A stretch of 64,000 nucleotides of DNA from positions 24,182,501-24,246,500 of the forward strand of contig NC_135241.1 in NCBI RefSeq assembly GCF_947623445.1, read 5' to 3'. Of this stretch, positions 1 to 13,040 are shown piece by piece (within the stretch, counting starts at the first letter, position 1; each line of letters begins with the position of its first letter). The stretch comes from Clavelina lepadiformis (Eukaryota; Chordata; Ascidiacea; Aplousobranchia; Clavelinidae). The notes under the pieces were generated by a model. It saw nothing but the letters and a program-made list of their open reading frames with translations. It did not search any database and was not told where the DNA came from. A program made the translations under genes and the position numbers.

Positions 1-257
1 GATTTATCTAGAAAGCCTGGTTTGAGTTGTAAAGTGACCACAACACGTCACGTTATATAAGCTTGGGATGTTATGGAAGAAAACTTAACCTGACGGCGTA
101 CCCTGAGTTATTTGATTGCTCCCAGCAGCCTCCAATAACAGATTTTTATTCTGTCGAATTGACCCAAATTTAGCTGCTTATGTTACAGTCAGGTGAGGTT
201 GACAGCAATTTTGTGTTTGATTGAGTAAGGGTTGTTTACATTTGCACTGACGCAATA

Positions 258-3124
258 ATGACCGGAAGTGAATCAAAGAACAACAAAGTCGACGATGAGA
301 TACAAGAGGTGAGATTTTTGAAGCTGATCAACTTAGCCAACAATTTAAATGACAACATAGAAAAAAAACGCAGAAAACATACAGAGTCAATTAATTTTAA
401 CTCGTAAATAAAATGCATCATTTATGGGCACCTATTTTCACTTTGCAATAAAAAGTTTAGAACGAGCCCATCAAAGATGAAGACCTGTTATTAAACAAAG
501 TGAAAGCAAATGTTAATTGCCTGATTTCAGCAACCCACTCCTGGCTGTTACGTCAAAGCAAGATATGTCTTAGCTTTTATGGGGTTTCTTGGTATGTTCA
601 ACGTTTATTCCCTTCGAACCAACCTCAGCGTCGCCATTGTTGCCATGGTGAACAGCACAGACGACTCTGGCAACGAATCGGATACGTGTCCGGACAGAGG
701 TCAAAGCGCTGGAAACAGCACCAATTCTGTGAGATCATGATAACTTGTGTGTGTAATAGTTATGGAGTGCTTGATATAGGCTGACATTATGTACCATTGC
801 TGTTGATTTGAACATTATTTAATTGAATTCAGATTACTTGACGAAATGTAAAAGCTAGCAAAATATCTATACACAAATCATGTATTTCAGAACGGAATAT
901 ACGATTGGAATTCGGCCGAACAGGGTCTTCTACTCGGTTGTTATTTCTACGGTTACATCGTAAGCAATATTCCCGGTGCCTGGTTGTCGAAAAGATACGG
1001 TTTTAAGATAGTGCTAGGAAGTGCCATGTTCTTTTCTTCCATTATCACTCTTTTCACTCCGCTTGCAGCAAACAGCAGTTTTGAGCTTCTGGTCGCTTTG
1101 AGAGTTATTCTTGGATTTTTCCAGGTGCGTGCATGTGTGCATGTGTGCATGCATGCGTGTGTGCGTGCATTGTGCATTTTAAAAAGGTGCTGAAAAAGAG
1201 ACAAACGCTTTTAAGTTAAAAATTTCACTTGGAAATAAAAACGAAAAATATGGCGTTAAATTTCAGGGCGTCTCTTTTCCCTCAATGCAAGGAGCTTGGT
1301 CGTACTGGGCTCCCCCGATGGAAAGAAGCGCCCTGGTGTCTGTTCACATTTCAGGGTCGAGCTTTGGCACCTGCGTTACTCTGCCAATTGCTGGAGTAAT
1401 TGCCGACACTCTGGGATGGGAAGCTGTCTTTTACTTTACAGGTCCGGGATCTTGGCCTACGTATTTTTATCGAAATATCGTTACATTTCCTTTGAGTGTT
1501 TGTAGTTTCTGAAATTAAAACCGCCAAATACGTTCAGGTGGAGTCTCCCTATTATGGACACTAGTGTGGTTTGCAATAATATACAATAAACCATCGGAAC
1601 ATCCGAGGATATCGGACGAAGAAAAAGCTTACATTACGGAAAGCATTGGGATCGAGAAACAAAAAGTCGAAGTACACCACAAATAAAGACATTTATTGTT
1701 CATAAACCGGGAGTTACAATTGAAAGACTTTTACTTATTCAAGCCACATATAGTTTGTAAAAGTAATAAATATAAGCGAAAAATCCTTGTTAAAAGCAAT
1801 AAAAACTAACAATCGGTATCAAGTACCAGCTTGATTTTAACTGACCATAAACGTCTAACAAAGTAACTTGATTGTTTTCAGGGAGTTAAAGTTCGAACAC
1901 CGTGGAAATCCATGCTGACGTCACTACCTATACTGGCAATAATATGCGGTCATTTTGCAAGCAACTGGGGCAACTACACTCTGCTTACCATGCTGCCCAC
2001 TTATCTCTCGTCTATACTTAAGTTCGATCTAACTGCGGTAAGTGCTTGCTTCCTCCAAATGGCATTATACAAATTACAACCGCGTTGTTATCATAACTGC
2101 ATTGTTACGTTGTGCTTACAGTCTTTTTGGTTATGTTGGCCGCGTTGATTTAATCTGTTTTTGTTAAATATATTAGCCGCTGAATATTAAGTTATTTACC
2201 TTGAACAATTCTTTCTTCGGTTTGACTCTAAGCAACACCCAGGTCACAGCAACAATCGGCTTTCACATGGCTCTTGGCGCGTTTTATCAAAATGTAATTG
2301 CTTTTACTCCAGGTTAAATTAATCTTTTTTGTTATTGTATTAAGAGTGGGGCCCTTTCGTCTCTGCCTTACATTCTTCAATGGATCTTTACGTTCTTTGG
2401 AGGAATGGCCACTGACGTCATACGAAAAAACAACGTCACATCCACCGTCGCAATTCGAAAAATCAATACGACGCTCGGTCTCGCTGTCCCCGCCTTGTTT
2501 ATTGTCCTGGCTGGTTATATCGGCTGCAACGCAACTGCAGCGATTGCTTTCTTCACAATGTCGGTCGCGTTCAACGCCTTAACAGGTGCAGCCAGTGTGT
2601 ACGATTAAGGTGTGCATTTGCATTGTTAAGTAGCCAGCATACCGCTACATCTGGTGACAAAAACGAAGTTAGTTAATTTTTTACCAGTTGAAAGTGATGT
2701 GATATAAAATATTTATGGTGCAGTACCCGGCTGCAAGGCAAACACCATAGACATCGCACCAAAATATGGCGGCATCGTCTACGGAATATCGAACACTGTG
2801 GCCAATATATCAGGGTTTTTAGCGCCTCAAGTGGTGGGATTATTACTTCTAGATGGAGTGAGTGACGTTGCAGCTGCAAATTACTTGAAGTTTCCTGATA
2901 CGCAGATTCTGAGTTTATTGAGCACAAAATAACTTGCATCTTTCCAGAATAACTTGGGTCAATGGCAACTGGTATTCTGGATATCAGCCGCCTTCTACTT
3001 GTTTGGTGCGGTCATGTATTTGATCTTCGGGTCAGGAGTGGAACAATCGTGGGCTAAAGGTCACGTTCTGAAGGGAAAAATTTTAGGTGAAGGTGTGGAA
3101 GGATTGTTTGATGCGACACTTTGA
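258..3124 (+). CDS. SLC17A5: Sialin-like SLC17 organic anion transporter (MFS)
   Basis: Eleven exons in consistent phase: 258-308, 461-499, 531-728, 891-1124, 1267-1441, 1538-1671, 1882-2037, 2243-2293, 2345-2585, 2724-2857, 2948-3124, giving 529 aa. The protein reads as a major facilitator carrier of the SLC17 family: first membrane helix with RTNLSVAIVAMVN, a glycosylable loop with many NxS/T, the WNSAEQGLLLGCYFYGY segment, the WAPPMERS loop, a NWGNYTLLTMLPTY helix, SSLPYILQW, and the IDIAPKYGG motif near the C-terminus. Family members move sialic acid, glutamate, urate or phosphate across lysosomal, synaptic-vesicle or plasma membranes. The WNSAEQG and TLLTMLPTY stretches look closest to sialin, but vesicular glutamate transporters are not excluded. 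Exon 2 encodes an acidic DEDLLL dileucine like the lysosomal signal of sialin. Exon 8 (17 codons) is the least certain splice choice; it adds about 14 residues relative to remembered sialin. Confidence 0.88.
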
Positions 3125-4255
3125 AAAGTTGAACTAAAATTGTTCTTTTTTTAAAATATAGATTCGGAAACTTCCACAAACCTTTAACATGAACTGAACA
3201 TGGAGAATGTGAAACATTTGACGTTCCTTGCAAAACTTTTTGTCACTTATATTAAAGCAAGAATTCAGAGACAACGTCAGTTTGTATTCATTAATGGGTT
3301 ATTTCCTTTATCACATGCCTGACCAATTGCAATCGCCAGAAAAAGAAATCAGATTTATTAAATTATTATTACAGTAGTGTTATGAAGGGCACTGTAGTTT
3401 GCGTCTTGGAAATGATCAGAACACAGGTGCCATAAGAAATTTTACGTTTAGTTAATTGTTTTTCAAGTGAGCGTTTTAACATTTAAAATAGGCCTAATTG
3501 TTTCATACTATGAATGTGTATTGTGTCATAATATGTACTGTACTGAGTGTGATATTGTGAGAAGGAAAATAATAATAAAGACATCATAAAGCTGGTTGTT
3601 GCCTGTGGTTAAAGTGAAGCTATATTTTCAAAATTTTATATTTTTGGTGCAAATTTTGCAATTTACGTGACTATATATTTTGTGCTTGATGAAACGTTTT
3701 GGTTTTTAAACGACTTTAAAATTATTCATCAAACACGAACCAAAAACTTTTTGCTTGTACAAAAGCAAAAGCAAACAGAAATGAGATTGTACAAAATGTG
3801 GCCACGTCCCCTAATAGGCCTCAGCTTTGCCTTTTGATAAATGATGTCGAGTAGACTTTCTGATACGCAGATTGATAAGTGAGGAAACAGACAAAAATTA
3901 GGCAATAAAGGAAGAAGCAAGGGTTCATTCACTTGATGTTTTTAGAAACGCCCATAAAAAGCAGAAAGTTGAATGTTTTGCTTATTACGTAACAAATGAA
4001 AGAGCCACAGAGCAAAAATGTCGCTTTCATTGCAAATTTCCGGAGTGACATTGCGTTTCATCAGCCTACAAATGACTTCCTTGACGTTATGTAGAAACTA
4101 TGAAGTTTAGCATTTTGCTAAAAATAAATTGATAAAATACAGAGTAAACGCAACATGTTTAACGATACAGAAAAATAATTAAATTATCAACTCAAGGACC
4201 AAAACTGTCGAGTTCAAGAGAAACGAATCACACTTTTGAAAGTGTGGCCACCATA
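3125..4255. other. 3' untranslated and intergenic DNA
   Basis: About 1.1 kb after the SLC17 stop. It holds the probable 3' UTR and then AT-rich sequence with no ORF resembling a protein family. Nothing else recognised. Confidence 0.5.
3574..3579 (+). terminator. Poly(A) signal AATAAA after the SLC17 gene
   Basis: An AATAAA hexamer lies 450 bp past the SLC17 stop codon, the first one seen in a tract without coding potential. It is the likely cleavage signal of that transcript; not tested. Confidence 0.4.
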
Positions 4256-4684
4256 CCGTATTTACTTGATTGTAAGCCGCGGCTTACAAAGTTTTTTTTT
4301 TCATCATGTTTGCGGCTTAAATTCAAGGGCGGCTTACAATCAAAGGCGGCTTACATTTTTTCTTTTTGCCTTTTTCCTTGTCGACTTTGCCATAGAATAG
4401 ATGTTTTGCCGTACTGCGTTGTCTGATACCGACAATTGTGAAGTTGTGACGTGCATTTTAAATTGTCGGTAATCTCGGTGACATTATCGATGATGATGAC
4501 AATGACAATAATGAGCGTGAAAGTTAAAATAAACCTTTAAACAGTTTCAGCTTTGCGTGTAGACAGTTGGTATATGCGGCTTACAATCAAGGGCGGCTTA
4601 CATTAAATTTTTTACATTATCACGTGCGGCTTACAATCAAGGGCGGCTTAAAATCAAGCGCGGCTTACAATCAAGTTAATACGG
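4256..4684. mobile_element. Short inverted-repeat DNA element with TA flanks (MITE)
   Basis: The two ends form a terminal inverted repeat of about 27 bp with one or two mismatches: left CCGTATTTACTTGATTG, right the reverse complement, ending AATACGG. TA dinucleotides flank both ends (4254-4255 and 4685-4686), consistent with a TA target duplication. The interior carries several copies of a short unit GGCTTACAATCAAG in both orientations. No coding capacity, so it is a non-autonomous element. The superfamily is not assigned; a TA duplication fits Tc1/mariner-like or similar transposases. Confidence 0.75.
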
Positions 4685-4995
4685 TATATGCCACTATATA
4701 TGCATAGTGTGGCACCATATATGTACCATATACCTTCTGTATGCTGTATATAGCGGCTGTTTATTTGCAGTTAAAATTTTTATTTTTATTTACAGAGGTA
4801 CATTTAAAGTTCGGTTGTAAAAAATATAAAACAGTGTTTCTAAATGAGAAGTACATCATCACACGTTTATTTTGACATTTAAAAAACAAATGAGTAATGT
4901 GGTTGTATTATTTACTGGTTTTTCTAATGAAGTTGTATTTGGTTTAAGTCAAAGTATGATTGCCTCTTCTATGCAATCGATGGGGAATTTGTAGC

Positions 4996-5610
4996 TTGTG
5001 TTAGAGTCGCGTTGGAACAAGAAGGCATACAGCACGCAGTAATCCAACAACTCAGCCCGGATTTTGCACACGGCACAATACCCATGATACTCGCTGCAAT
5101 GAAAAACAGCCTCGAAATATTACAAATCTTGTACGAGAAGAGACACAGACTGAAGGTACATCATCATACTCACACCCGATTTAAAGCTGTGGATTTTTTT
5201 AGTGAGGACAAATCAAGATTTTACGTTGAGCCGTCTGTTTTGTAAAATGTAAAATAATGATAACACGAAAGTTTTACTCGAATCGAATCCAATATTTTCA
5301 GGAGACATCGACATCGACATCGACATCGACATCGAAAGACAACCCCCACCCCCATGTTTTTTCCTTAATGTTCGTTTGTGAAATGATTGATTCTTTCGAA
5401 ATAATCTTCCGTTTAGGAAAGAATAATCGGAAAGAAGTTGAAAAAAGAGAAAAAATTCAAACTGGATAAACAAAAAAACCTGAAAATGCACTTGAATACA
5501 ACAAATTGAAGCCTTAAGAGAAAACGCTCATGTTAAAGACGAGTTAAACGACTTTTACCGAGAATTAAAGAATGATTTTGAAGAACTGATGTGTTCATCA
5601 CTTGATCAGG
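4996..5610 (+). pseudogene. Decayed or partial TRPC-like channel exons (ankyrin/TRP_2 region)
   Basis: Two exon-like blocks in order. Block 1 (4996-5154, ending at a GT donor) encodes a peptide with FAHGTIPMILAAMKNSLEIL, which resembles the last ankyrin repeat of TRPC channels (pattern ITPxxLAAxxNxxEI). Block 2 (about 5494-5610, again ending at GT) encodes DELNDFYREL, matching the TRP_2 motif EFKNDYxxL that follows in TRPC channels. The linking segment expected between them (the PRPH/CxC region) is not found; a GACATC hexanucleotide tract sits there instead, and the start of block 2 reads best across two frames. No upstream ankyrins and no downstream channel exons are seen within several kb, so this is probably a relic or a fragment rather than a working channel. 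Confidence 0.45.
5303..5336. repeat. GACATC hexanucleotide microsatellite
   Basis: About five and a half perfect copies of a 6-bp unit (GACATC), directly after an AG that could act as a splice acceptor. Read in frame it would give alternating acidic/isoleucine or serine/threonine repeats. Confidence 0.85.
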
Positions 5611-8600
5611 TAGACCATTTTGTTTGCGATTGAGTTAATAAGCAGTCACAAGTCAATAGGCAGCACGATGTAAACCATACAACAATTTTATTAGATCCGA
5701 ATGAATAACAAACTTAAAACAAATAAGTAATTTTTAGGGTGATCGATCGGTTGAATATTTTAAAATGTTTAGCCCGTGTGCCGCCTTTAAACTTAGTTAT
5801 TAGTTATTAGATTAGTTAAATTTATTAGTTATTAATTATTAGTTATTAGTTATTATTAGTTACACACACATACTTCAAACAGTTCAAACACACACTTCAA
5901 ACAGTAAAGAAACCTGTTTAAGATGCGGGTGAAGCAAAGAGAGAAAGAGAATTTATTTCACCATTCAAAGTGAAATTAAAGCATCAGAATACAATTCAAC
6001 ACAATTGATTGATGTGGGGCAGAGAAAAGACCTCACGTTCAACCTGGTCAGTTGCCCCAGATTCTGTTGCAAAAAAAGTACAATGGAAATGGATAAAAAA
6101 AACTGAATTAATTAAAACAACACTGCAAAAGAAAAACAGAGACACAGCACACAACCAACAGAAGAACATTTTCTTTTAACCAAATCAAAAATCAATAACA
6201 ATATGATGCAAAAGAAATCAACAACCATACATCCATCACCTTATTTACAATTATCAGAACACCACTTCTCAAATGATATGAAAAATATTTATGAGACTTA
6301 ATTTTCTTATGTTGTTTGGTATAGTTTATTCCAAAAATTAGGTCCTCGAAATGTTGACCTTTTTTACCTTTTACTGTTTTGGTTCGGGGCAAGAATAAGT
6401 CGTCCTGTGATGATCTAATGTTATATTTGTTTACTGGATATTTACTGCTGTTTACTGTATGTTTACTTTATATTTCTTTGGATTTCGCTGAAATAGTTAT
6501 CAAATATTTGGGAAGAAGATTTGTGCAATAATCTTGCATGAATTTGCCTGTGTGTATTTGATAGATTTGCAGAAATCATACGTCACACATACACAATTAC
6601 GTCATCGAAATCAACTAAAAGCTTAAACCTCCACAACATGCGAAAATACCTTTTTAACTTGGTGTCGAAAATGCAATCACGTGAAGTGTTTCCACATTTT
6701 TTTTTCTTTTCTCAAACAGTTTGCTTGAGGCGATAGTTTGCTGGTTATATTTAATCAGAAATATCCACTATAACAGAAATCTTAGACAGATTTAACTGTA
6801 TTAGGCTATTATTATAATGATGCATGTGGCTTTCACATTTTGACAATAATATTGAACTAACTAAACGTGTTGTTGTTAGGATTGATTATTGCAAACTTTT
6901 GATCTTGATCGATTGTTTGTTAGTTTTGTTAAGCATCACAGTACCAGTACCAAACTGTCAACGTCTTGAATATTCATATATTATTGATTCACAACGAAAC
7001 CGTTACTGTTTCATAGCACAGAATAGAGTTGCATTCAGTACACTGTTAACACTAGACTGCGATTACTATAGATTGAAAATCTCAGAACTAACGCCTTAAG
7101 CGCTGTAGTACGAATGACGTATTCAGAAATAATCAAAACCGGGTGTCTCATACTAAACACGACTAAAATATATCACAGCGCTTATTGTTAAACACATGAA
7201 ATAAAACACTAAAAACATTATAATATCATGAGACCTGCACGAGAAATCTGCAGGATTAAAGGCTAATTATGAAAATCAGCACAATTGCTCATGTGTGTAG
7301 TTTGTAAACGCTGTGCTATAATTTCCAGTCAATCATGTCACCACTTATCTTACTGTGCAGTGTGCACTGTCTAGTCAATAATTTACTATTGCTCGTTATG
7401 TTGACAGGCGGGACACCGAACGCGTTTATTATGTAAAATTGTGGACGATGTTGACATTAGATCGCGGAATTTTTTAACGACCTCATAAATTATTTTATGA
7501 TCTCTATTTAGGTTTGTACAAAAAACAGTGTTTTTCAAAAGTTCGCAATAAACCATTATTCTAGATTTTTAATGGAACGTTAACAAAAGTTGCTCGATAA
7601 ACTAGATCTGGTAATTTACTGGAATCATCGCGATATATTTATTCATCGCCATTTATAGAAGGTAGATTGATCAGAAGGAAAATTGGCTTAAACTGCTGTT
7701 TTTTCGAAACAACAGTTGGAACTTTCCGTCACAAAACTGCAATATCAAGTAAGAAGATTTTAAAAGCAGAGCTATGCTAACTATCCAAAAATTTGTTCCA
7801 CTAATTTGTAAATGACTTTTCACAAATTTTTTTAAAAATTTCTTGCAAAGAAGCATCCAAGGACTTGCATCCATTAACAGATTCGGTTAGAAATTTTGAT
7901 CATATGTTTGACTCTTTGATTTGGCAAATACTTTTCTGGCTTAATGTTGATATTCCATTTGAATTTATATTCCACTACTGTGAGCAAATGTGTACATTGT
8001 ATGGTGTATTTGTACGGGGTGATCTATTTTTGCCGTTCTACTGTTTGCGTCCAAACCTTCCCAATAAAGTTTCAGTTCCTAGTTCTACAGTAATCGTAGG
8101 GATTGAACGTACGTGTATGGCATCAAGTGTGACGTCATCATGTTTGCTTACCAATAAACCAAGGCACGCAGCCTTGTTACAGTGTAACTATATAGTTAAC
8201 ATAATAAACAAACTCTGATTTCCCCTTCCCTGTTCATTTTACCACAACATAAGTCAGAAAAGAGGCGAAAAGAGGCGAACCACACAGTCAACCAACTCCG
8301 AATTATCAGGTTTTCTAAAGACTTGTTGAAATGAAGGAGCATTTCGTGGAAGGTTTTATATAAGTTACAGAGCAGGTGTGATTAGAAACGAGTTTAAAGC
8401 AGCAGTCACGTATATTTCTACCAGAATATTTTATATAGCAATATGACCTTCATAATTATATTTTACGTATTGCATAAGCTATATGTTGTTGTAATATATA
8501 AATGTACTGTACAGTACAATGGCTATTAAAATAAATATATTCTGATTTTTCAGAAACAGTATCATGAAAGAAACAGTTTTATGGATATTTTCATATTCTT

Positions 8601-11039
8601 TATAAAGATTTTTTTTACCAAAAGCACCTTACCAGCTGTTAATATCCTGTGGAGAACCTTATGTTATAACATACTATTCTAATGCTACCTGTTATGTTAG
8701 TTAAAAGGTTAATGGAAAAGTTTGACGGATTTTTAAGTTATTCACTTCACCCAGTGGACTCTTTCAGGTCCGTCTTTTGCAGCCCGAGTAAGTATTTTCG
8801 CCTACTTTTAACAAGCTGCCAAACCAGGCGTCGATCCGGTATTAAATTCGATTTTGTTCAGTGGTCTCCTTTGCTTTTGTTCAGTGGTCTCCTTTGTTCA
8901 GCAAAGGTCTCCTTTGCTCGAAGTGGTTTCTGACTTCATTGTTCTACCGTGGTTTCATAGACTTTTTAAACTCGATAATAATCATTTCGTCATGTAAACC
9001 CAGACAACAGGTTAAAGAAATGCTTATAACCAGAGTCATAATGATTCGTGTTTGATTACAGTCACTCTTTCAAAGTCTTGACTTGAATCGAATCCCTTTC
9101 TTATTACAGTAGATAATAATAATAATAGATTTCAAAAATATTGAAAGGCAAAGTGCTTATAAATATCCAAATAAATAAATAAAAAGGTTTTTTATGCTTA
9201 TTAGTTATTATTTTGTATGCACCGCATTAGGATATTTGTGTTTAGTGCTAATTAACACATCAATCAAGACTTTCTCCTAAAGCTTGTTAAAAAGAAAATA
9301 TGAGGTATTGTTGGCAAAGAAAATTTCGCTTTCGTTTGATATTCTTAATTGATGTAGCCATGACGTACATTTACAAGTACATCCGTTAGCTTCAAATGTT
9401 ATCATTTGAAGCATTGTATATTGTATGAAATTTTTCTTTACTCTTTCTTAGTTGTATAAATACTCATTCTTTTTAAACGTCCATAATTAAACTGGATGTT
9501 GAAAAGTAGTGGGTTATGTGCAACAATCATGGTGCATAGATGACCATGGTACATATCATTCATTTATCACATACAGTATGGAACGTTGAAAAGAGAAAGG
9601 TTTTCATTACCACGTCTCATGTTGTCCAAATATAAAGTTAACCCCCATATGTAACAAGCGAACACTTATATTTACAACTACTAAGCACTTACTAAGCAAA
9701 CTTGGTCTTAGTTAGAGGATTGTAGGTGGTGATGTGCTCGGGAGAATATTTAACAACAGAGTGCGTTTTCGTGCGAACGCTATGTTCAGCAAAGGCAAAC
9801 AACGCCTTCCGAATATGAGTTACAACGTTTGTTTGACAATGTGTTCCTGTCTCATTTAGTCTCTTAAACGCTAAGATAATGTTTGGACGTCATTTAATAC
9901 CATTCTACAATTTATTAGTTAACGTTACGACCATTTACATAGGCCACTACACTCTAAATGTAGCAACAGGAAATATGGAAACAGGGTTGTAGTCAGCCAC
10001 TAAGTATATTTTCTGACAATGTGTGGTTCAACAGATCATCGAACTTTTTCAAGACTTTTTATAACTCATCGATGCAGGTGATTCGGTTTTAAGTCTTCTA
10101 ATTATGTGAAAGGCTTCGTTTGGTTTAATAACTACTTTTTACTTTGTTTATTATATTTATCAAACAAATTTTTTCTTCTTTATCAAAGTTTGTACCAGGT
10201 GTTGGAAGTTTGTCAAATTGCGTCATTAACCGTTCTTATCATCGGCCCACGTTTACTCTTTGAATTAAGTGAACTATTGAACTCTTTGTCATGGTATGTT
10301 TGTTTGCTGTCTATCTCACGATCGTATCAAGGTCATACTTGGCTGCAATTATGAATTGTATCTAAACTGGTGTGCAAACATTTTTGGACTACATTTTCAG
10401 CTTTCAGCTGTTTTTGTCCACTGGTCTTGACAATAATCTAAACGTTGCTGTTTGTTAATGTCAAATAGATAATATTTCTCACAGCAATATTCTCTGTGCT
10501 GCGTTCTTCCAACATTCAAGCCTTTTTCCAACTTGGAAAGCATTTTGTGTTGTATATTAGTCAAAAGATAATTGTGTCAGAAGTCTCAAAAAGACTCAAA
10601 ATGCTTGTGTACATTCATCATTATTTCAATGTAGACCGCATTTTGTTTCGCCACATACTTTAAATCGCCTTGGCATGGATGCCGAATAGTAAGCAAAGTT
10701 TGAAGAAACTTAAACGTTATTCAGTCACTAAAGCTCTTTAGCAAAGTCACCAAAGTGTTGCTAAAGCTTCTTCTTCAGAGGTTGTACCTATACTTGAGAA
10801 AACGCTCATCTCAAAAATAAAATTGCAATAGGAAGATAAATGGAGATAAAGGTATAAATATAATAAAGTATTGAAGTATAAAATATATAAGTATATAAAG
10901 CTTATTAAGTAAATATAAGGTAAAGAACAATTGTTTTCAAATTTTATAATGAAAAGTCTTAGATTTACTACATTTCTATTTATGATGAATTACACACTTC
11001 ATTAAAATAATATTTCATATTTCATTTCGACAAGGAAAA
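5611..11039. other. Gene-poor intergenic region
   Basis: About 5.4 kb of AT-rich sequence. Open frames here (for example 6824-7099 and 7865-8218 on +) show no family resemblance, no conserved motif and no supporting exon chain. A short triplicated unit (GTTCAGTGGTCTCCTTTG and variants) lies at 8866-8925 and a TAATAA run at 9114-9130. It could hold regulatory DNA for the downstream sulfotransferase gene, but nothing specific is visible. Confidence 0.5.
5795..5866. repeat. TTAGTTA-type short tandem repeat
   Basis: Imperfect tandem copies of TTAGTTATTA and shortened variants over roughly 70 bp, bordering a CACA/ACTTCAAACAG duplication at 5863-5905. Simple-sequence DNA with no coding role apparent. 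Confidence 0.7.
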
Positions 11040-12983
11040 ATGTTATTTTGTAAACGAAATAAAGTATGTTACCTTTTCATTTTTGTAACGATTGTAGCAA
11101 TAACGAATTTGCACTATTTAAAACAAAAATATCTAAAAAAAGAAAGAAGCGAGGAGAAAAAAATCTGGGAAGAAACGGGAACTACGTTTACAAAGAGTGA
11201 GTTCTTCTAAAAACAATTGTAAGGTATCAAATCAAATAGCAGGTTTTATTTAACGAATAGTGAATCGGGTGTGATCAGTTTCATGATTGGTTCAACTAAA
11301 CCTTTAATTTGTTAACTTTAAGTTACCTCTAGTTCGAGTGATCTTTTATCGGTGGCGATACCAACAGTCAAACCAAGTTTGTTTGAGGAACAACAAAAGA
11401 ACAGGCTGCTTGAAATAAAGGAAAGATGTAAGCAAAGACACCAAGACGTTGGAAACATTCTCACCAGTATATTCAAGTACAACAATGACGTCAGAGTGGT
11501 CATGTGTGAAGTACCTAAGGTAAATCAAGATGAAAGCAAATTTTGAAACAAATCTTCGTCATTATGTGACTAAGTAATGCAACAATAGGCATAGTTAGAC
11601 ACCTAATTGTGGTTTTACTTTCGACAAGTGTCCAAATTGGTTTGGGCAAAACTCAAGCTACCAAATTGCCTTAAAACTAAAACAACTTACCATATATACA
11701 ATTAATAGGTAGCAAGCACAACTTGGCAAATTTTATTACTTCGTCTTGGAGGATTCCAAGCAAACATCACAAAAGAGATTCTTAAGAAATGGGCCTATTC
11801 GAACATTCCAAACAAGCAGTTTAAACAGTAAGCATGTTATTTTAATAGGATTTGTACAAATTTGAAAGAGTTTAATGAATGAAAATTACTTCACCACTCT
11901 GCAATTTCGTGTTAGACTGAAAAATCCAATTAGTTACTTTAACAAAAAGCATTAAACGAGTCTATAAATTTTGCTGGATCCGATACACTTTTTCTCGTTT
12001 ATTTCTTTTAAAGATTGCAAAGCCAAACAGAAGCACTTTTTCGTATGACCAACTATACAACTTTCTTTCTAACCCGACATCCCTTCGAGAAACTTGTGTC
12101 CGCTTACTTTGATAAGTTGTCAAATCGAAGCGCGTATCAATATTACAAAAATGAGGTTGGAAAGAAAATTGCAAAATCTCAAGCAAATGAGCATCTGCAT
12201 GGACTGCATGCCAGGTACCGTAAATGTTGGATGAAGCAGAAGGACCGGTTACATTTAGTTAATATTCGACTAGATTTTATTGGCGTTTTTACGAAATGTT
12301 TAAATACTTTTCGCAGAATAAATCCTGTCACAATCTCCCGAGTTGACTTGGAAAAACGTGAAGATTTTAACAATTTGACAACCCAACAAAAGCGGGAAGT
12401 TATCGAGTATATCCGTGTCATGAAATCCGGTGAAATTTCCTTTCCTCAATTTGTCAAGTGAGTTCTCGAAACTTTTTTGCACTGTGAAATGTGCCTCATA
12501 TATCCACAGAGAATTTATGGCCACCACCAATTAATTATGAAGGTTTGGATGCAACTATGCAATTGCCCAACTATGGTATACCATTAAAAGATAGCATTTT
12601 TGTAGAGTGGAATTTTGAACTTTTTCTTTTGCAGGTTTTTGGTTCAACAAAAGCTGAAAAATAGGGTAGGCGACATGGATATCCACTGGCGACCGCAAGT
12701 ACAACTCTGCAAACCTTGTGCGTTCAACTACAACTTCATTCTTCGCTTTGAGAACATCACATACGAGTCCAACAAACTACTAGACTACATTCAGAAACAA
12801 AATCCCAGTCTAACCTCGCATAAGATAACTTTTCCCGGAAAGGATCGACCGTTTGTTAAAAACGAAGAAACAGCCCAACTTTTTGAACAGATTTCCAAAA
12901 AAGATGTTCAAGCTTTGAGGGAAATTTATGCTGATGACTTCTTTATTCTAAGTCATGACCCATATTTATATGGTGAGATTTAG
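11040..12983 (+). CDS. Carbohydrate sulfotransferase, HNK-1/CHST8-14 type
   Basis: Five exons in phase: 11040-11196, 11323-11519, 11709-11827, 12014-12457, 12635-12983; 421 aa. Exon 1 gives a short cytosolic tail and an uncleaved signal anchor (YLFIFVTIVAITNLHYL), so a type II Golgi membrane protein is expected. The 5'-phosphosulfate loop is in CEVPKVASTTW (family form CxVPKVxCTxWK; here the usual Cys/Asn positions are Ser/Thr). The 3'-phosphate site is TRHPFEKLVSAYFDKL. A further family block is DIHWRPQVQLCKPC, which normally pairs cysteines. These place it in Sulfotransfer_2, enzymes that transfer sulfate from PAPS to GalNAc, GlcA or dermatan/chondroitin chains; the exact acceptor sugar cannot be told. 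Length is typical. It ends 57 bp from the convergent gene at 13041. Confidence 0.88.
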
Positions 12984-13040
12984 CTTCACAGTTCACAACT
13001 TATCTTTCACTTTATGGTCAATATGTCTGGTTGTTGCTTA

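Noticed and set aside
7865-8218. 117-codon open frame in the 5.6-11 kb gap
   Set aside because: No recognisable domain or signal peptide and no conserved-looking segment; likely chance in AT-rich DNA.
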